Of a stretch of 64,000 bases of DNA, positions 1-7,584 are shown piece after piece. Location: assembly GCA_033765305.1 (NCBI GenBank), contig JANRID010000019.1, forward strand, positions 62,001 to 126,000, given 5' to 3'. The position numbers and the translations under genes are program-made. Each line of letters begins with the position of its first letter. Positions within the stretch are counted from its first letter, which is position 1. A model generated the notes under the pieces. It ran no database searches, was not told the origin of the DNA, and saw only the letters and a list, made by a program, of their open reading frames with translations. Origin of the DNA: RDXT01 sp033765305. GTDB lineage: Bacteria > Bacteroidota > Bacteroidia > J057.

Positions 1-392
1 CCAACCTGGCCATCATCGCCGCAGGCGGGGGCCTGCTGGTCCTGTCCACCTTCCTCTATCAGCGGCAGCTCCTCAGCCCGGCTGCCTGGATGATTCTGGC
101 CGGATTTGCGATGTACCTTCCGTACGTGAGTTTCCATACGATGCTCTTCGAGCGCTGGATTGCGCTGTTCCGCTACCAGAGCAACATCGGGTTTCTGATG
201 TACACCGCCGATGCATTCGGTTATCTGGGCAGCGTGGGGGTGCTGTTTCTGAGGCACTTCGGCGGCAGCGGGCAGAACTGGCTGACCTATATCGGCAGCA
301 TCGCCTACCTGACCGGTGCAGCCGCGGTGCTGCTCACCCTCGCGGGCTGGGCGTACTTCCGGCAGCGCGCGCGGGAACTGGGGCTGCGCTGA
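1..392 (+). CDS. C-terminal part of a multi-pass membrane protein (DUF5690/MFS-like), 5' truncated by window edge
   Basis: The frame is open from the left edge (first full codon at base 3) to a TGA at 390-392, so the gene begins outside the window. An internal ATG at 90 is unlikely to be the start because the reading frame continues upstream with another hydrophobic segment. About 130 residues are visible, with three to four hydrophobic stretches and short basic loops, ending in a basic tail (FRQRARELGLR). The stretch around LPYVSFHTMLFERWIALFR and the following GFLMYTADAFGYLGSVGVL resembles, from memory, the C-terminus of the Bacteroidota DUF5690 membrane family (MFS-like). The family name is a recollection, not a search result. 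Membrane location is well supported; substrate is unknown. Confidence 0.65.
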   Translation, partial: NLAIIAAGGGLLVLSTFLYQRQLLSPAAWMILAGFAMYLPYVSFHTMLFERWIALFRYQSNIGFLMYTADAFGYLGSVGVLFLRHFGGSGQNWLTYIGSIAYLTGAAAVLLTLAGWAYFRQRARELGLR

Positions 393-431
393 GGCGTATC
401 TGCCCCGCACCTTCTGAACGCGGGCACCACG

Positions 432-665
432 CGCAACCTGCTGCCTGCACGGGCATGGCTGGGCGGCGGGTTTTCAGTTCCGCAGCACATCCCTTGGAAT
501 GCGGTATGGGCGAAATGGCAGTCATTTCAGCGGAATGGGGACTGGATATCTTTTGGAATCGAAGGGGAGGCAGCCCCGGACGCGTGGCATGATGGCCGCA
601 GTTTCAAGCCTGGCCCAGGCAACGGGGCGGCATCCCTGGAAATAGCAAGGGGGCCTTCTGTGTAG
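432..665 (+). pseudogene. Decayed fragment duplicating codons ~35-111 of the ATPase gene at 3101-4375
   Basis: Bases 433-662 align without a single gap to about 3202-3431 inside the ATPase gene; I count roughly 30 mismatches (about 86% identity). The frame is still open and reads 77 codons to a TAG at 663-665, but there is no start codon and the Walker A motif lies just outside the duplicated part: the copy begins right where the parent has GKS-NLL. About 22 of the 77 residues differ, so most nucleotide changes are non-synonymous, as expected for drift without selection. It sits 40 bases after the preceding membrane-protein gene. It is a relic of a second copy of the ATPase or of a related gene. 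Confidence 0.85.
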
Positions 666-684
666 AAACTGGCTGATCATCAGC

Positions 685-728
685 TGCCTCCGCCCGAAGC
701 TTGCCTACGCAAGCTCCCGGCGGAGGCA
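685..728. terminator. Long nested inverted repeat between convergent genes
   Basis: A perfect 10-bp outer stem (TGCCTCCGCC at 685-694, GGCGGAGGCA at 719-728) encloses a second inverted repeat (AGCTTGC at 698-704, GCAAGCT at 709-715). It lies between the ATPase relic and the stop of the minus-strand T9SS cargo gene (763). Position suggests a bidirectional terminator, but there is no clear T-run; a REP-like palindrome is the alternative. Confidence 0.5.
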
Positions 729-762
729 GGCAGATTTCAGATCCAGCCGGCAGCGTGCTGCC

Positions 763-2733
763 TTATTCTTTCCTGATTTTTACCCAGCCGCTCCGGTCGC
801 CAGTGCTGACTTGCATCAGGTACAGACCCGCCGGCAGCGCCGCCAGGCTGATCTCCAGATGCTGCGCCGCGAAGAAGGTCTGCCTGCCAAGGTGAGCGCC
901 TTGCAGGGTATACAGGTCGCTGTGAACCACCGGAGCAAGGGTCTCCAGGCGGATCTGCACCTGATCCTGCGCCGGATTGGGATAGGCCCGCAAGGGCAGG
1001 GTCAGATCTTCCGGGTCCAAAGCCAGGGCTGTGACGCTGCGGCAGGAGGAGGTGTCTGTGCAGTTGCCCTGGGTAATAGCTACCGCATAGCTGCCGCTGG
1101 CAGACGGCGTGAACGCGGGGTTGGTTTCACCGGGGATAGGGCTGAAGTTGTCCGCGCAGTCGAGCCACTGATAGGTGGCATTGAGCGCCTGCGCCTGCAG
1201 CGAGATGGGGAAATTGGGAATGACGGTTACCGTCGTATCGATCACCGTCACCTGGAGGTTCATCGTGACGAGGGTGTCGCATCCCTGCTGCGCATCGAAG
1301 GTTTGGGTATACGTGCCAGGCTGCGTGAGGAGGAGGCTGCCGAATGCGAGGGTGTCTCCCCGGCAGATGGTGGTATTGAGTTCCAGCGTAAGCACAGGCA
1401 CCGCAGACACCTGCAGCACGACCGTCGAATCGCAGCCCAGCGCGGAGGTGAAGCTGCTGGTGTAGGTTCCGGATGCGGTGATCGCCTGCCCGCCGAAGAA
1501 CAAGGTGTCGCCTGTGCAGAGCTGCGCGTCGGCGGTGTCCCGGTAGGCAGGCAGGATGCTCAGGATGCGGACGGCGGTATCCGGGCACAGGCCTGCCGAG
1601 ATATAGGTGATCTGATACTGCGGAGCAGGCGTGCTGGCTGCCAGGCTGATCTCGCCGGTGGCGGCGTTGAGCTGCAGGCCGGCCGGGCTGGCAGAAAAGC
1701 TGCCGCCCTGCGCGCCGGTCAGGACCGGGGTTGGATTGCTGGCATTCTGGCAGTAGGCATTGGTATCGTACGTGAAGCTTGCCTGATCCTGCGGACGCAC
1801 CTGCACCCGGATGCTGTCGCAGGTTCCCGGCGTGACGCAGCCGCCTTCGCCCCGGACATAATACGTGGTGGATACGGCTGGCTGCAGGGAGAAACTGCCG
1901 CTGGAATTCGCGGCAACCGGGGCAGCGCCGCAGCCGCCGGCATACACCTGCCAGGCCGTGGCGCTGTTCAGGGCGCCGGAGACGGTGAGGAGCGCCGGGC
2001 CGCCTGCGCAGACGGTATCGGCGGCCAGGGAAAGGCTGTTGAGTACGGGATTGACGCAGGGCGTCGTGTAGGTAATACTGAGCCTGGGCCGGCTGGCAGC
2101 GGTGGCAAACTCCTTGCTCAGAAACCGCTGGGCGGTCTGGTTGGCGGATTCATTGCCGATCAGCATCCACCCAAAATTAGCGTTCGGAGCGGCGATCCAG
2201 CTCTGCACATCTGCCGCCATCTGCGCAGAGGTCCAGCTGTAGGTGCCGCTGGCACCCACGGAAGTGACTGCCGAGGAAGCCGCTACAAAATCGCCGCCGG
2301 GCGCAGCCCAGAAGCTGCCTGAGAAGAAGGTATGAATCCAGGTAGCGCTGTTGGCCGTGGAGGGCGCGCCGCCGCCCCCGCCGCCGCCTGCGTTTGAAGT
2401 GCCTTCGCCCCAGGCTGCGGTAATGCGGTGGAGATTCACGTTGTGCGGGCCGCCGAGTCCCTGATTCTTGACGAGGGTCAGGGTCACCTGGGTGATATTC
2501 GCGCCCGGCGGGATTGCGGAAAGATCGAAGCGGATCACGCCGCGCCGGATCAGGCCGGTGTTGGTGACCCCGGCAAACAGGTCGTCGCCGGCGCCGTTCG
2601 AGAGTGCGCCATTGGGGCTTTCATACAGGGTGTTGTCCGCGGCAGGGGTCAGAGTCAGGGTGACCTGCGCGCATACGGTGCCGCTTGCGGCAGCGAGCCA
2701 TGCCAGCAGCAGCAGATAGTACACTTTGTTCAT
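763..2733 (-). CDS. Secreted DNRLRE-domain protein with T9SS type A C-terminal sorting domain
   Basis: 656 residues when started at the ATG at 2731-2733, which gives a clean signal peptide (MNKVYYLLLLAWLAAASG then VCAQ). Upstream in-frame codons only add a non-conserved stretch. The first ~220 residues form a DNRLRE-type beta domain: ADNTLYES, a GVIRFDLSAIPPGA core, a glycine-rich loop, and a closing RPRLSITYTTP. This is followed by cysteine-containing Ig/PKD-like modules with repeated 'GDTLxFGxxxxxxxGTYT..F....GCD' units (two clear copies), typical of Saprospiria surface proteins. The last ~75 residues (LRAYPNPAQDQVQIRLE ... LPAGLYLMQVSTG ... KIRKE) are a canonical type A sorting domain, so export through SprA and cell-surface anchoring are expected. 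Ligand unknown. Confidence 0.88.
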   Translation of the reverse strand: MNKVYYLLLLAWLAAASGTVCAQVTLTLTPAADNTLYESPNGALSNGAGDDLFAGVTNTGLIRRGVIRFDLSAIPPGANITQVTLTLVKNQGLGGPHNVNLHRITAAWGEGTSNAGGGGGGGAPSTANSATWIHTFFSGSFWAAPGGDFVAASSAVTSVGASGTYSWTSAQMAADVQSWIAAPNANFGWMLIGNESANQTAQRFLSKEFATAASRPRLSITYTTPCVNPVLNSLSLAADTVCAGGPALLTVSGALNSATAWQVYAGGCGAAPVAANSSGSFSLQPAVSTTYYVRGEGGCVTPGTCDSIRVQVRPQDQASFTYDTNAYCQNASNPTPVLTGAQGGSFSASPAGLQLNAATGEISLAASTPAPQYQITYISAGLCPDTAVRILSILPAYRDTADAQLCTGDTLFFGGQAITASGTYTSSFTSALGCDSTVVLQVSAVPVLTLELNTTICRGDTLAFGSLLLTQPGTYTQTFDAQQGCDTLVTMNLQVTVIDTTVTVIPNFPISLQAQALNATYQWLDCADNFSPIPGETNPAFTPSASGSYAVAITQGNCTDTSSCRSVTALALDPEDLTLPLRAYPNPAQDQVQIRLETLAPVVHSDLYTLQGAHLGRQTFFAAQHLEISLAALPAGLYLMQVSTGDRSGWVKIRKE

Positions 2734-3077
2734 TATGTATAAGATTGGGAGGTGAAAGGTGCAAATCGGGTATGGGAAACCCGTACATGCCGTACGGCCG
2801 GATGCGCAGCAAAACCCAGGAGTCAGATCCGGCCTGACCCTGGCATTCATATATCACGTCCTGTGGAGTGCGGGACCAGCCCCCGCAGCTAGATAACGTC
2901 TGATTGGGGGCGAAGGAGGGTGCGGTTCCGGCAAGAATGTGCACCCGGCAGGCCGGATGCTTCAGCCGGGGCATGGGGCGGGCTGGAGTGGGGATGAATA
3001 TGCAGGAGAATTGCGGATAAACCTGGACACGATACGAAATACAGCGGCTTCGCCTGGCAGAGCGGCGTGATTTTTTA

Positions 3078-3085
3078 TACATTTG
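3078..3085 (+). promoter_or_regulatory. Bacteroidota -7 box (TACATTTG) for the ATPase/TOPRIM-like operon
   Basis: TACATTTG is an exact match to the TAnnTTTG consensus and lies 15 bases before the ATG at 3101. No good TTG -33 element is seen about 19 bases upstream. The rest of the 2734-3100 gap holds no convincing gene. Confidence 0.45.
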
Positions 3086-3100
3086 GGAAAAGCGAACCGC

Positions 3101-4375
3101 ATGATCCGCCGCATTCACATCCGTAATTTTCTCAGCATCCCGGAGGCAAGCGTCTCTGTTACGGACGTGAGCCTGCTGATCGGGCCAAATAATTCCGGAA
3201 AGAGCAACCTGCTGCATGCGCTGGAATTGCTGGGCGGCTTGTTTTCAGCTCCGCAGCACATCCCCTGGAATGCGGCATGGGCGAAACGGCAGTCGTTTCA
3301 GCGGAATGGGGACTGGATATCTATCGGAATCGAAGGGGAGGCAGCCCAAGGCGTCTGGTATTATGGCCTCAGTTTCAAGCCTGGCCAAGGCAACGGGGTA
3401 GCATTCCTGGAAATAGCAGGGGTGTCTTCGGTTCAGGATCTGGCTGAGCTGGAACTGACTGATCCGGCCAGCCTCCAGATGCATTTCGACCGGTTCCAGC
3501 TGAACGCCTGTGAAAGCCCATTTGCCCAGGATGCTCTATTCCGGCCCGGGCCGCAGTCCGACCGCCGGAATTTTATGATTGCCTACGACTCGGCTCGCCC
3601 GGACGCGCCAGTATACGAGGATAGCGGATCGTTTCGCCCAGGCGAAATGAAGAGTTGGGAAGGTTTTGCATGGATGCATCAAGCGATGCAGTCGCTGTTC
3701 CGGCATCTGACGGTCTACTATCTTTTTTCACGGAACTTTCTGGGCCAGCGGGAGCCTAAATTTGCGGATCAGCTTAATCAGGACGGATCCAACCTGGTGC
3801 AGTTTCTGTTTTATCTGGATCAGAATTACCCTCAGCACTTCGAGGCGCTCCGGCGCGACCTGAACTGGAGCCTGGAGGATATAGTCAATGTACGCACGCC
3901 GCTCGATCAGGAAAATAAACTGACTATCAAGTTTTTTGACCGGCATGGCGCTGATTTTGGGATCGGCGAGGTGTCGGAGGGGGTCAAATATTTTCTGGCT
4001 TTCCTTGCCTTGATTCATCAGCCGGATCCGCCCCGGATCTTGCTGCTGGAGGAGCCCGAAAATGGAATTCATCCCCGGCGGATCAGCCAACTGCTGGACT
4101 ACCTGCGGAGGCTGGCCGTTTCACGAGGCATTCAGATTGTCCTGACCTCGCACAGCCCGGTCGTGCTGGATCAATTTGAGGATACGCCGGAAGCGGTCTG
4201 GGTATTCGACCGGGATGGCGGCGCCACCCAGATCCGCAACTTGCTGCGCGACATCCTGGAGCCGCAGGAACGCAGCTATCAGCCCGCTGCCGATGAGTCC
4301 GCAGCTGGCTGGTGGGGCCAGATGCTGAGCGAGAAGTGGCTGAGCGGTGTGCTCAACGGCGTCCCCAATGACTGA
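3101..4375 (+). CDS. AAA_15/AAA_21 (OLD-like) ATPase, first gene of a two-gene putative defence module
   Basis: 424 residues from the ATG at 3101 (a TTG at 3083 is in frame but less likely). N-terminus MIRRIHIRNFLSIPEASV is typical of the SMC-like/OLD AAA family. Walker A GPNNSGKSN is at residues ~28-36, an ABC-signature-like SEGVKYFLAFLALI at ~292, Walker B ILLLEEPENGIHP at ~311-325 and an H-loop LTSHSPVVLDQ at ~347. All catalytic elements are intact. It carries no TOPRIM domain of its own; a separate small TOPRIM-like protein is encoded by the next gene, overlapping by 8 bases (ATG within ATGACTGA), so the two are translationally coupled. Known two-gene ATPase+TOPRIM systems (PARIS AriA/AriB, AbiL) and fused OLD/Gabija nucleases give the closest architectural parallels. 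The partial duplicate at 432-665 shows the locus has been rearranged. Confidence 0.85.
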   Translation: MIRRIHIRNFLSIPEASVSVTDVSLLIGPNNSGKSNLLHALELLGGLFSAPQHIPWNAAWAKRQSFQRNGDWISIGIEGEAAQGVWYYGLSFKPGQGNGVAFLEIAGVSSVQDLAELELTDPASLQMHFDRFQLNACESPFAQDALFRPGPQSDRRNFMIAYDSARPDAPVYEDSGSFRPGEMKSWEGFAWMHQAMQSLFRHLTVYYLFSRNFLGQREPKFADQLNQDGSNLVQFLFYLDQNYPQHFEALRRDLNWSLEDIVNVRTPLDQENKLTIKFFDRHGADFGIGEVSEGVKYFLAFLALIHQPDPPRILLLEEPENGIHPRRISQLLDYLRRLAVSRGIQIVLTSHSPVVLDQFEDTPEAVWVFDRDGGATQIRNLLRDILEPQERSYQPAADESAAGWWGQMLSEKWLSGVLNGVPND

Positions 4376-4964
4376 GATCCGCTACACCCTGCTGGCCGAG
4401 GGCTGGGCCGAAGAGGGATGCATTCCGCAGCTCGCAGCACAGCTGGAGCCTAGATTCCGGTGGGTTAAATCGAAGTTTCAGCTGATCGGAAAAAGCAAAC
4501 GGAATAAAGCCGGAAAGTCCCGCGTTATAGGCCGCCTTCCGTCGGTCGCGGAAGCATCCCTCCTTCAGAATCGGGAGGATCTGATTCTTGCCGGAATCGA
4601 TCTGGATCAGCCGGATTATACATTGGAGGATGCCTGGAAACACGCTTCGGACATGCTGCGAAGCCAGATCTCCCACCGGGTGCAGCCGGAGCGGGTGGTA
4701 ATATTCATTCCAGTTCAGGCTATCGATTACTGGATGCTCTACCTGCATGACCCTTCAATGGCGGCAAATAGTGCTGAATCCTGGGACAAGGACAGGGTCA
4801 AAAAGGCCGTTTATGGACGCAATCAAGATGGGACCTCCGTAAAAAGAAGAGCTGCTGAACTCGCTAGCCAGGAGGATGCGGCAGCCGTGCTGATAAAGAA
4901 ATCGAAAAGCTTCAGCGCGTTCGCATCCGCATTGCGGTCAGGGGTACGTTCTATAGACCGATAG
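4368..4964 (+). CDS. Small TOPRIM-like/DUF4276-like protein coupled to the AAA ATPase
   Basis: 198 residues from the ATG at 4368, which overlaps the ATPase stop (4373-4375). The N-terminus RYTLLAEGWAEEGC (E11, E15, E16) is the hydrophobic-strand-then-EGxxEE pattern of TOPRIM-fold proteins, and a hydrophobic strand ending in D78-L-D80 (LILAGIDLDQPD) could supply the DxD pair. FIPVQAIDYWMLYL near residues 113-125 resembles the 'xVQxIExWLL' segment of DUF4276/RloB/DUF4435 proteins. No membrane segment or signal peptide. The C-terminal third is rich in K/R/S. I infer a metal-dependent nuclease or effector activated by the ATPase; nuclease activity is not demonstrated by the sequence. It could be a phage-defence effector or an uncharacterised DNA-repair partner. 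Confidence 0.7.
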   Translation: MTEIRYTLLAEGWAEEGCIPQLAAQLEPRFRWVKSKFQLIGKSKRNKAGKSRVIGRLPSVAEASLLQNREDLILAGIDLDQPDYTLEDAWKHASDMLRSQISHRVQPERVVIFIPVQAIDYWMLYLHDPSMAANSAESWDKDRVKKAVYGRNQDGTSVKRRAAELASQEDAAAVLIKKSKSFSAFASALRSGVRSIDR

Positions 4965-4978
4965 TCTGCGGCCCCCCC

Positions 4979-6076
4979 TCACCCTGGCCAGTGCACCGAG
5001 CCGCCCACCACGTCGTAGGGGGCGCCGGTGACGGCTGCGAGGGTCGTGGGCTGGCGCAGCAGCGCCCGCAGCCCCAGAAATGCGAAAATAATCGCCTCTT
5101 TGTAGTCCACCCACAAGTCGGGCGCCGCTGCGATGCGGATCTGCATCGGCGCCAGGGCATCTGCCAGGCACTGCAGCAGAAACCGGTGGTGCCGTCCGCC
5201 GCCGGTCACCAGCAGCGCGCCCGGCGGCGCCTGCGCCTGCCGGAAGCCCGCCGCGATCTGCCCGGCAATGTGCAGGCACAGGCTGTGCAGCAGGTCGGCG
5301 GGCGGAACCTCCGCCGCAAACCGGGCCGCACAGGGGTTGAACACCTGCTCCACCCATTCCCAGCCCAGGCTTTTGGGCGGCGGCGCCGCGTAAAAGTCCA
5401 GCGCATCCAGCGCGGCCAGCAGCGCCGGCACCGGCTGGCCCGATGCCGCCAGGGCGCCGTTCCGGTCGTAGGCCTGCGGCGCATCCGGCAGCGCCTGCCG
5501 GTACCAGTGGTTCAGCGCCAGGTTGCAGGGCGTCAGGTCGAAGCCCCGGCCCTGCACGCTCAGGTTGCTGATGCCGCCCAGGTTCAGAAACAGCTGATAC
5601 TCAGTAAACAGCTCCCGGTCGCCCAGCGGCACCAGCGGCGCGCCCTGGCCGCCCAGGGCTACATCCTTGCTGCGGAAGTTCATCACCAGCGGGCAAGGCA
5701 GGAAGGCGGCGGCGGCTTCGCCGTCGCCGAGCTGGGCCGTGAAGCCCCGCGCCGGCTGGTGGAAGATGGTCTGCCCATGCGCGGCGGCCACGTCGGGCCG
5801 CAGGCCGTAGCGGCGGATGAAGCCCGCCATCGACTCGCCGAGCCATCGCCCGAAGCCTGCATGGGCCTCGGCATATTCCATCGCCCCGGCGTGGTAGAGG
5901 CGGGGCAGCAGGCGGGCCCAGTAATCCGGGAAGGGCAGCGTCTCGGCAGCCAGGCACTCGAAGCGCCAGCGGCCCTCCGCCCGCGTGAAGCGGCAGCAGG
6001 CGAGGTCCAGCCCGTCCATGGAGGTCCCGGACATGGCGCCGACGGCGGTCCAGGATTGCGGGGTGTCGGGGTGCAT
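4979..6076 (-). CDS. anmK: Anhydro-N-acetylmuramic acid kinase
   Basis: About 365 residues. The N-terminal GAMSGTSMDGLDLACCRF is the AnmK phosphate-binding signature of the ASKHA fold, followed by the VAAAHGQTIFHQP segment and LFLNLGGISNLSV. A late LLVTGGGRHHRFLLQCL is the C-terminal nucleotide-binding region. The enzyme cleaves and phosphorylates 1,6-anhydroMurNAc to MurNAc-6-phosphate in peptidoglycan recycling, in the cytosol. Two start codons are possible, 6076 (chosen, MHPDTPQSW) and 6094; the latter would overlap the upstream gene's stop by 11 bases. Either way it is co-transcribed with the Sua5/YciO-family gene. No murQ is visible in the window. It is convergent with the TOPRIM-like gene, only 14 bases apart. 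Confidence 0.95.
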   Translation of the reverse strand: MHPDTPQSWTAVGAMSGTSMDGLDLACCRFTRAEGRWRFECLAAETLPFPDYWARLLPRLYHAGAMEYAEAHAGFGRWLGESMAGFIRRYGLRPDVAAAHGQTIFHQPARGFTAQLGDGEAAAAFLPCPLVMNFRSKDVALGGQGAPLVPLGDRELFTEYQLFLNLGGISNLSVQGRGFDLTPCNLALNHWYRQALPDAPQAYDRNGALAASGQPVPALLAALDALDFYAAPPPKSLGWEWVEQVFNPCAARFAAEVPPADLLHSLCLHIAGQIAAGFRQAQAPPGALLVTGGGRHHRFLLQCLADALAPMQIRIAAAPDLWVDYKEAIIFAFLGLRALLRQPTTLAAVTGAPYDVVGGSVHWPG

Positions 6077-6083
6077 AGGCGTA

Positions 6084-6740
6084 TCAGTAGGCATCGTCTT
6101 CGGCGATGGCCAGCTCCATGCCCAGCGGCTCCAGCGCGCCGCTGCCCATGCGCACCACCGTGATCTCATCCTCGCCGCGGCTGCAGTCGATGATGGTGGA
6201 AGGCTCCAGCCTGCCCGGCCCGGAGTCGATGACCAGATCCACCAGATGGCCGTAGCGCTCGTGGATCAGCTCGGGCTGGGTGTGGAATTCGGCCCCGGCA
6301 TCGTCCTGCGGCAGGCTGATGGAAGCGATGGGATGCTCCAGCAGCTTGAGCATGCGCAGCGCCACCGGGTGGGAGACCACACGGATGCCCACCGTTTTTT
6401 TGTGCTGGAAATGGCGGGGGATATTTTTAGACGCCTGGAGGATGAACGTGTAAGGGCCGGGGAAGGCGGACTTCATCAGCTTGTACACGGGCGTCGGCAC
6501 CCGGCTGGCATACTGGCCGATGACCGAAAGGTCTTCGCAGACGCAGGAAAGATGCGCTTTTTCGGGGTCTATCCCCTTGATCTGGCAGATGCGGGCCACG
6601 GCTTTCTTGTTGTGGATGTCGCAGCCCAGGCCGTACATGGTGTCTGTAGGGTAAATAATCACCCCGCCGGCGCGGAGGCAGGCCACGGCCTCGTCGATCA
6701 GACGCTCCTGCGGATTCTTCGGGTGGATGGCGAGCAGCAT
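6084..6740 (-). CDS. L-threonylcarbamoyladenylate synthase family protein (YciO/Sua5 type)
   Basis: 218 residues. The GGVIIYPTDTMYGLGCDI motif and the KKxVGIRVVSHPVALRMLKLL segment define the YrdC/Sua5/YciO family, which binds ATP, threonine and bicarbonate in t6A tRNA modification. The late FPGPYTFILQAS and HKKTVGIRV match. It lacks the Sua5 C-terminal domain, so it is a short YciO/TsaC-like form. The start ATG is at 6738-6740. It is the promoter-proximal gene of a two-gene minus-strand unit with anmK. Whether it is the essential TsaC or a YciO paralogue cannot be decided here. Confidence 0.9.
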   Translation of the reverse strand: MLLAIHPKNPQERLIDEAVACLRAGGVIIYPTDTMYGLGCDIHNKKAVARICQIKGIDPEKAHLSCVCEDLSVIGQYASRVPTPVYKLMKSAFPGPYTFILQASKNIPRHFQHKKTVGIRVVSHPVALRMLKLLEHPIASISLPQDDAGAEFHTQPELIHERYGHLVDLVIDSGPGRLEPSTIIDCSRGEDEITVVRMGSGALEPLGMELAIAEDDAY

Positions 6741-6748
6741 GGCATACG

Positions 6749-6779
6749 TTGTTTAGAAGACAAAATCGTTCTATTTTTG
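6749..6779 (+). promoter_or_regulatory. Complete Bacteroidota promoter upstream of the outer-membrane barrel gene
   Basis: TTG at 6749-6751, a 20-base spacer, and TATTTTTG at 6772-6779 match the TTG-N19-TAnnTTTG consensus of the primary sigma factor. The ATG at 6798 follows 18 bases later, implying a very short leader. Confidence 0.6.
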
Positions 6780-6797
6780 GAATCAAATGCGTTCCGG

Positions 6798-7568
6798 ATG
6801 AAAAACCTCTTCCTGCTGACCCTGATCCTGCTGGCTGCCCTGTCCGTACAGGCGCAAAAAGGCCTCAAACTCGGCGCCTTCGTACAGCCGCAGTTCGTGT
6901 ACCTCTACAACGCCGACGACCTCAACCTCGACCTGGACCAGTACCGGCCCGAGCCGCTCTGGGGCATGTCGGGCGGTGTGACCTTCGGGTACCACTTCAA
7001 CCGGTTCATCGGCTTCCGGCTGCAGGGGATGTACTCCCAGCAGGGCGGCTCGTACTCGTCCCGGCGCTCCGTCAGCGGGCGCACCACCTATGTGACCCGT
7101 CTGGAGTACCTGAAGGTGCCGCTGATGCTGGGATTCAACACCAATCCCGACAACCGCAAGACCGTCTTCGCCCTGTATGGAGGCATTCAGGCGAATCTAC
7201 TCACCCGCGCGTTCACATACAACGACAATCCGGTGATCGCCCTGCCGCTGCCGGAGAACATCACCGATTTTCCTTCCACCTACGCCACCTACCGGGCTGC
7301 CACCTATAGCATCGTGGGCGAGACCGGCATCGATGTGAAGCTGCCGCCCGACAACTTCGTGCTCAACATCCGCCTGCGCGCCGACTATGAGCTGACGGAC
7401 ACCGAAAACAAGGACGCGAGCTTCCGCCTCACCCAGGGCGGAACCACGACCCGCCAGAACTACTGGACCTGGGCCCGCGGCATTTCGCGCGATGCGGAGA
7501 CCTTCGGCCTCACCGCCGGGCTCGTCATCGGGGTGACCTATACCTTCGGCCAGCCGCCGGTCGAGTAA
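6798..7568 (+). CDS. PorT-like outer-membrane beta-barrel protein
   Basis: 256 residues from the ATG at 6798. An N-terminal signal peptide (MKNLFLLTLILLAALSVQAQ) precedes alternating amphipathic strands: LKLGAFVQPQFVYLYN, GMSGGVTFGYHFNRFIGFRLQGMYSQQG, LEYLKVPLMLGFNT, and a C-terminal GLTAGLVIGVTYTFGQ. This is the pattern of the small OMP_b-brl/PorT-like family common in Bacteroidota. The 'YLKVPLML' turn is characteristic. A good promoter precedes it; ruvA begins 16 bases after the stop, so the two are probably co-transcribed. The exact role (porin, T9SS accessory or orphan barrel) is not determinable. Confidence 0.85.
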   Translation: MKNLFLLTLILLAALSVQAQKGLKLGAFVQPQFVYLYNADDLNLDLDQYRPEPLWGMSGGVTFGYHFNRFIGFRLQGMYSQQGGSYSSRRSVSGRTTYVTRLEYLKVPLMLGFNTNPDNRKTVFALYGGIQANLLTRAFTYNDNPVIALPLPENITDFPSTYATYRAATYSIVGETGIDVKLPPDNFVLNIRLRADYELTDTENKDASFRLTQGGTTTRQNYWTWARGISRDAETFGLTAGLVIGVTYTFGQPPVE

Positions 7569-7584
7569 GCCCGGGCGCACCGTC

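Noticed and set aside
811..2322. 503-codon plus-strand frame over the T9SS cargo gene
   Set aside because: Arg/Gly/Ala-rich translation typical of antisense shadow; the minus strand carries signal peptide and sorting domain.
2734..3100. Possible small genes in the gap before the ATPase
   Set aside because: Only short frames without start context or motif; apart from the -7 box I see nothing.
4991..6163. 390-codon plus-strand frame over anmK
   Set aside because: Shadow of anmK, whose signature motifs are clear on the minus strand.
5985..6797. Long N-terminal extension of the outer-membrane barrel gene
   Set aside because: The in-frame upstream stretch overlaps anmK and the Sua5-family gene; a promoter, ATG and signal peptide define the start at 6798.
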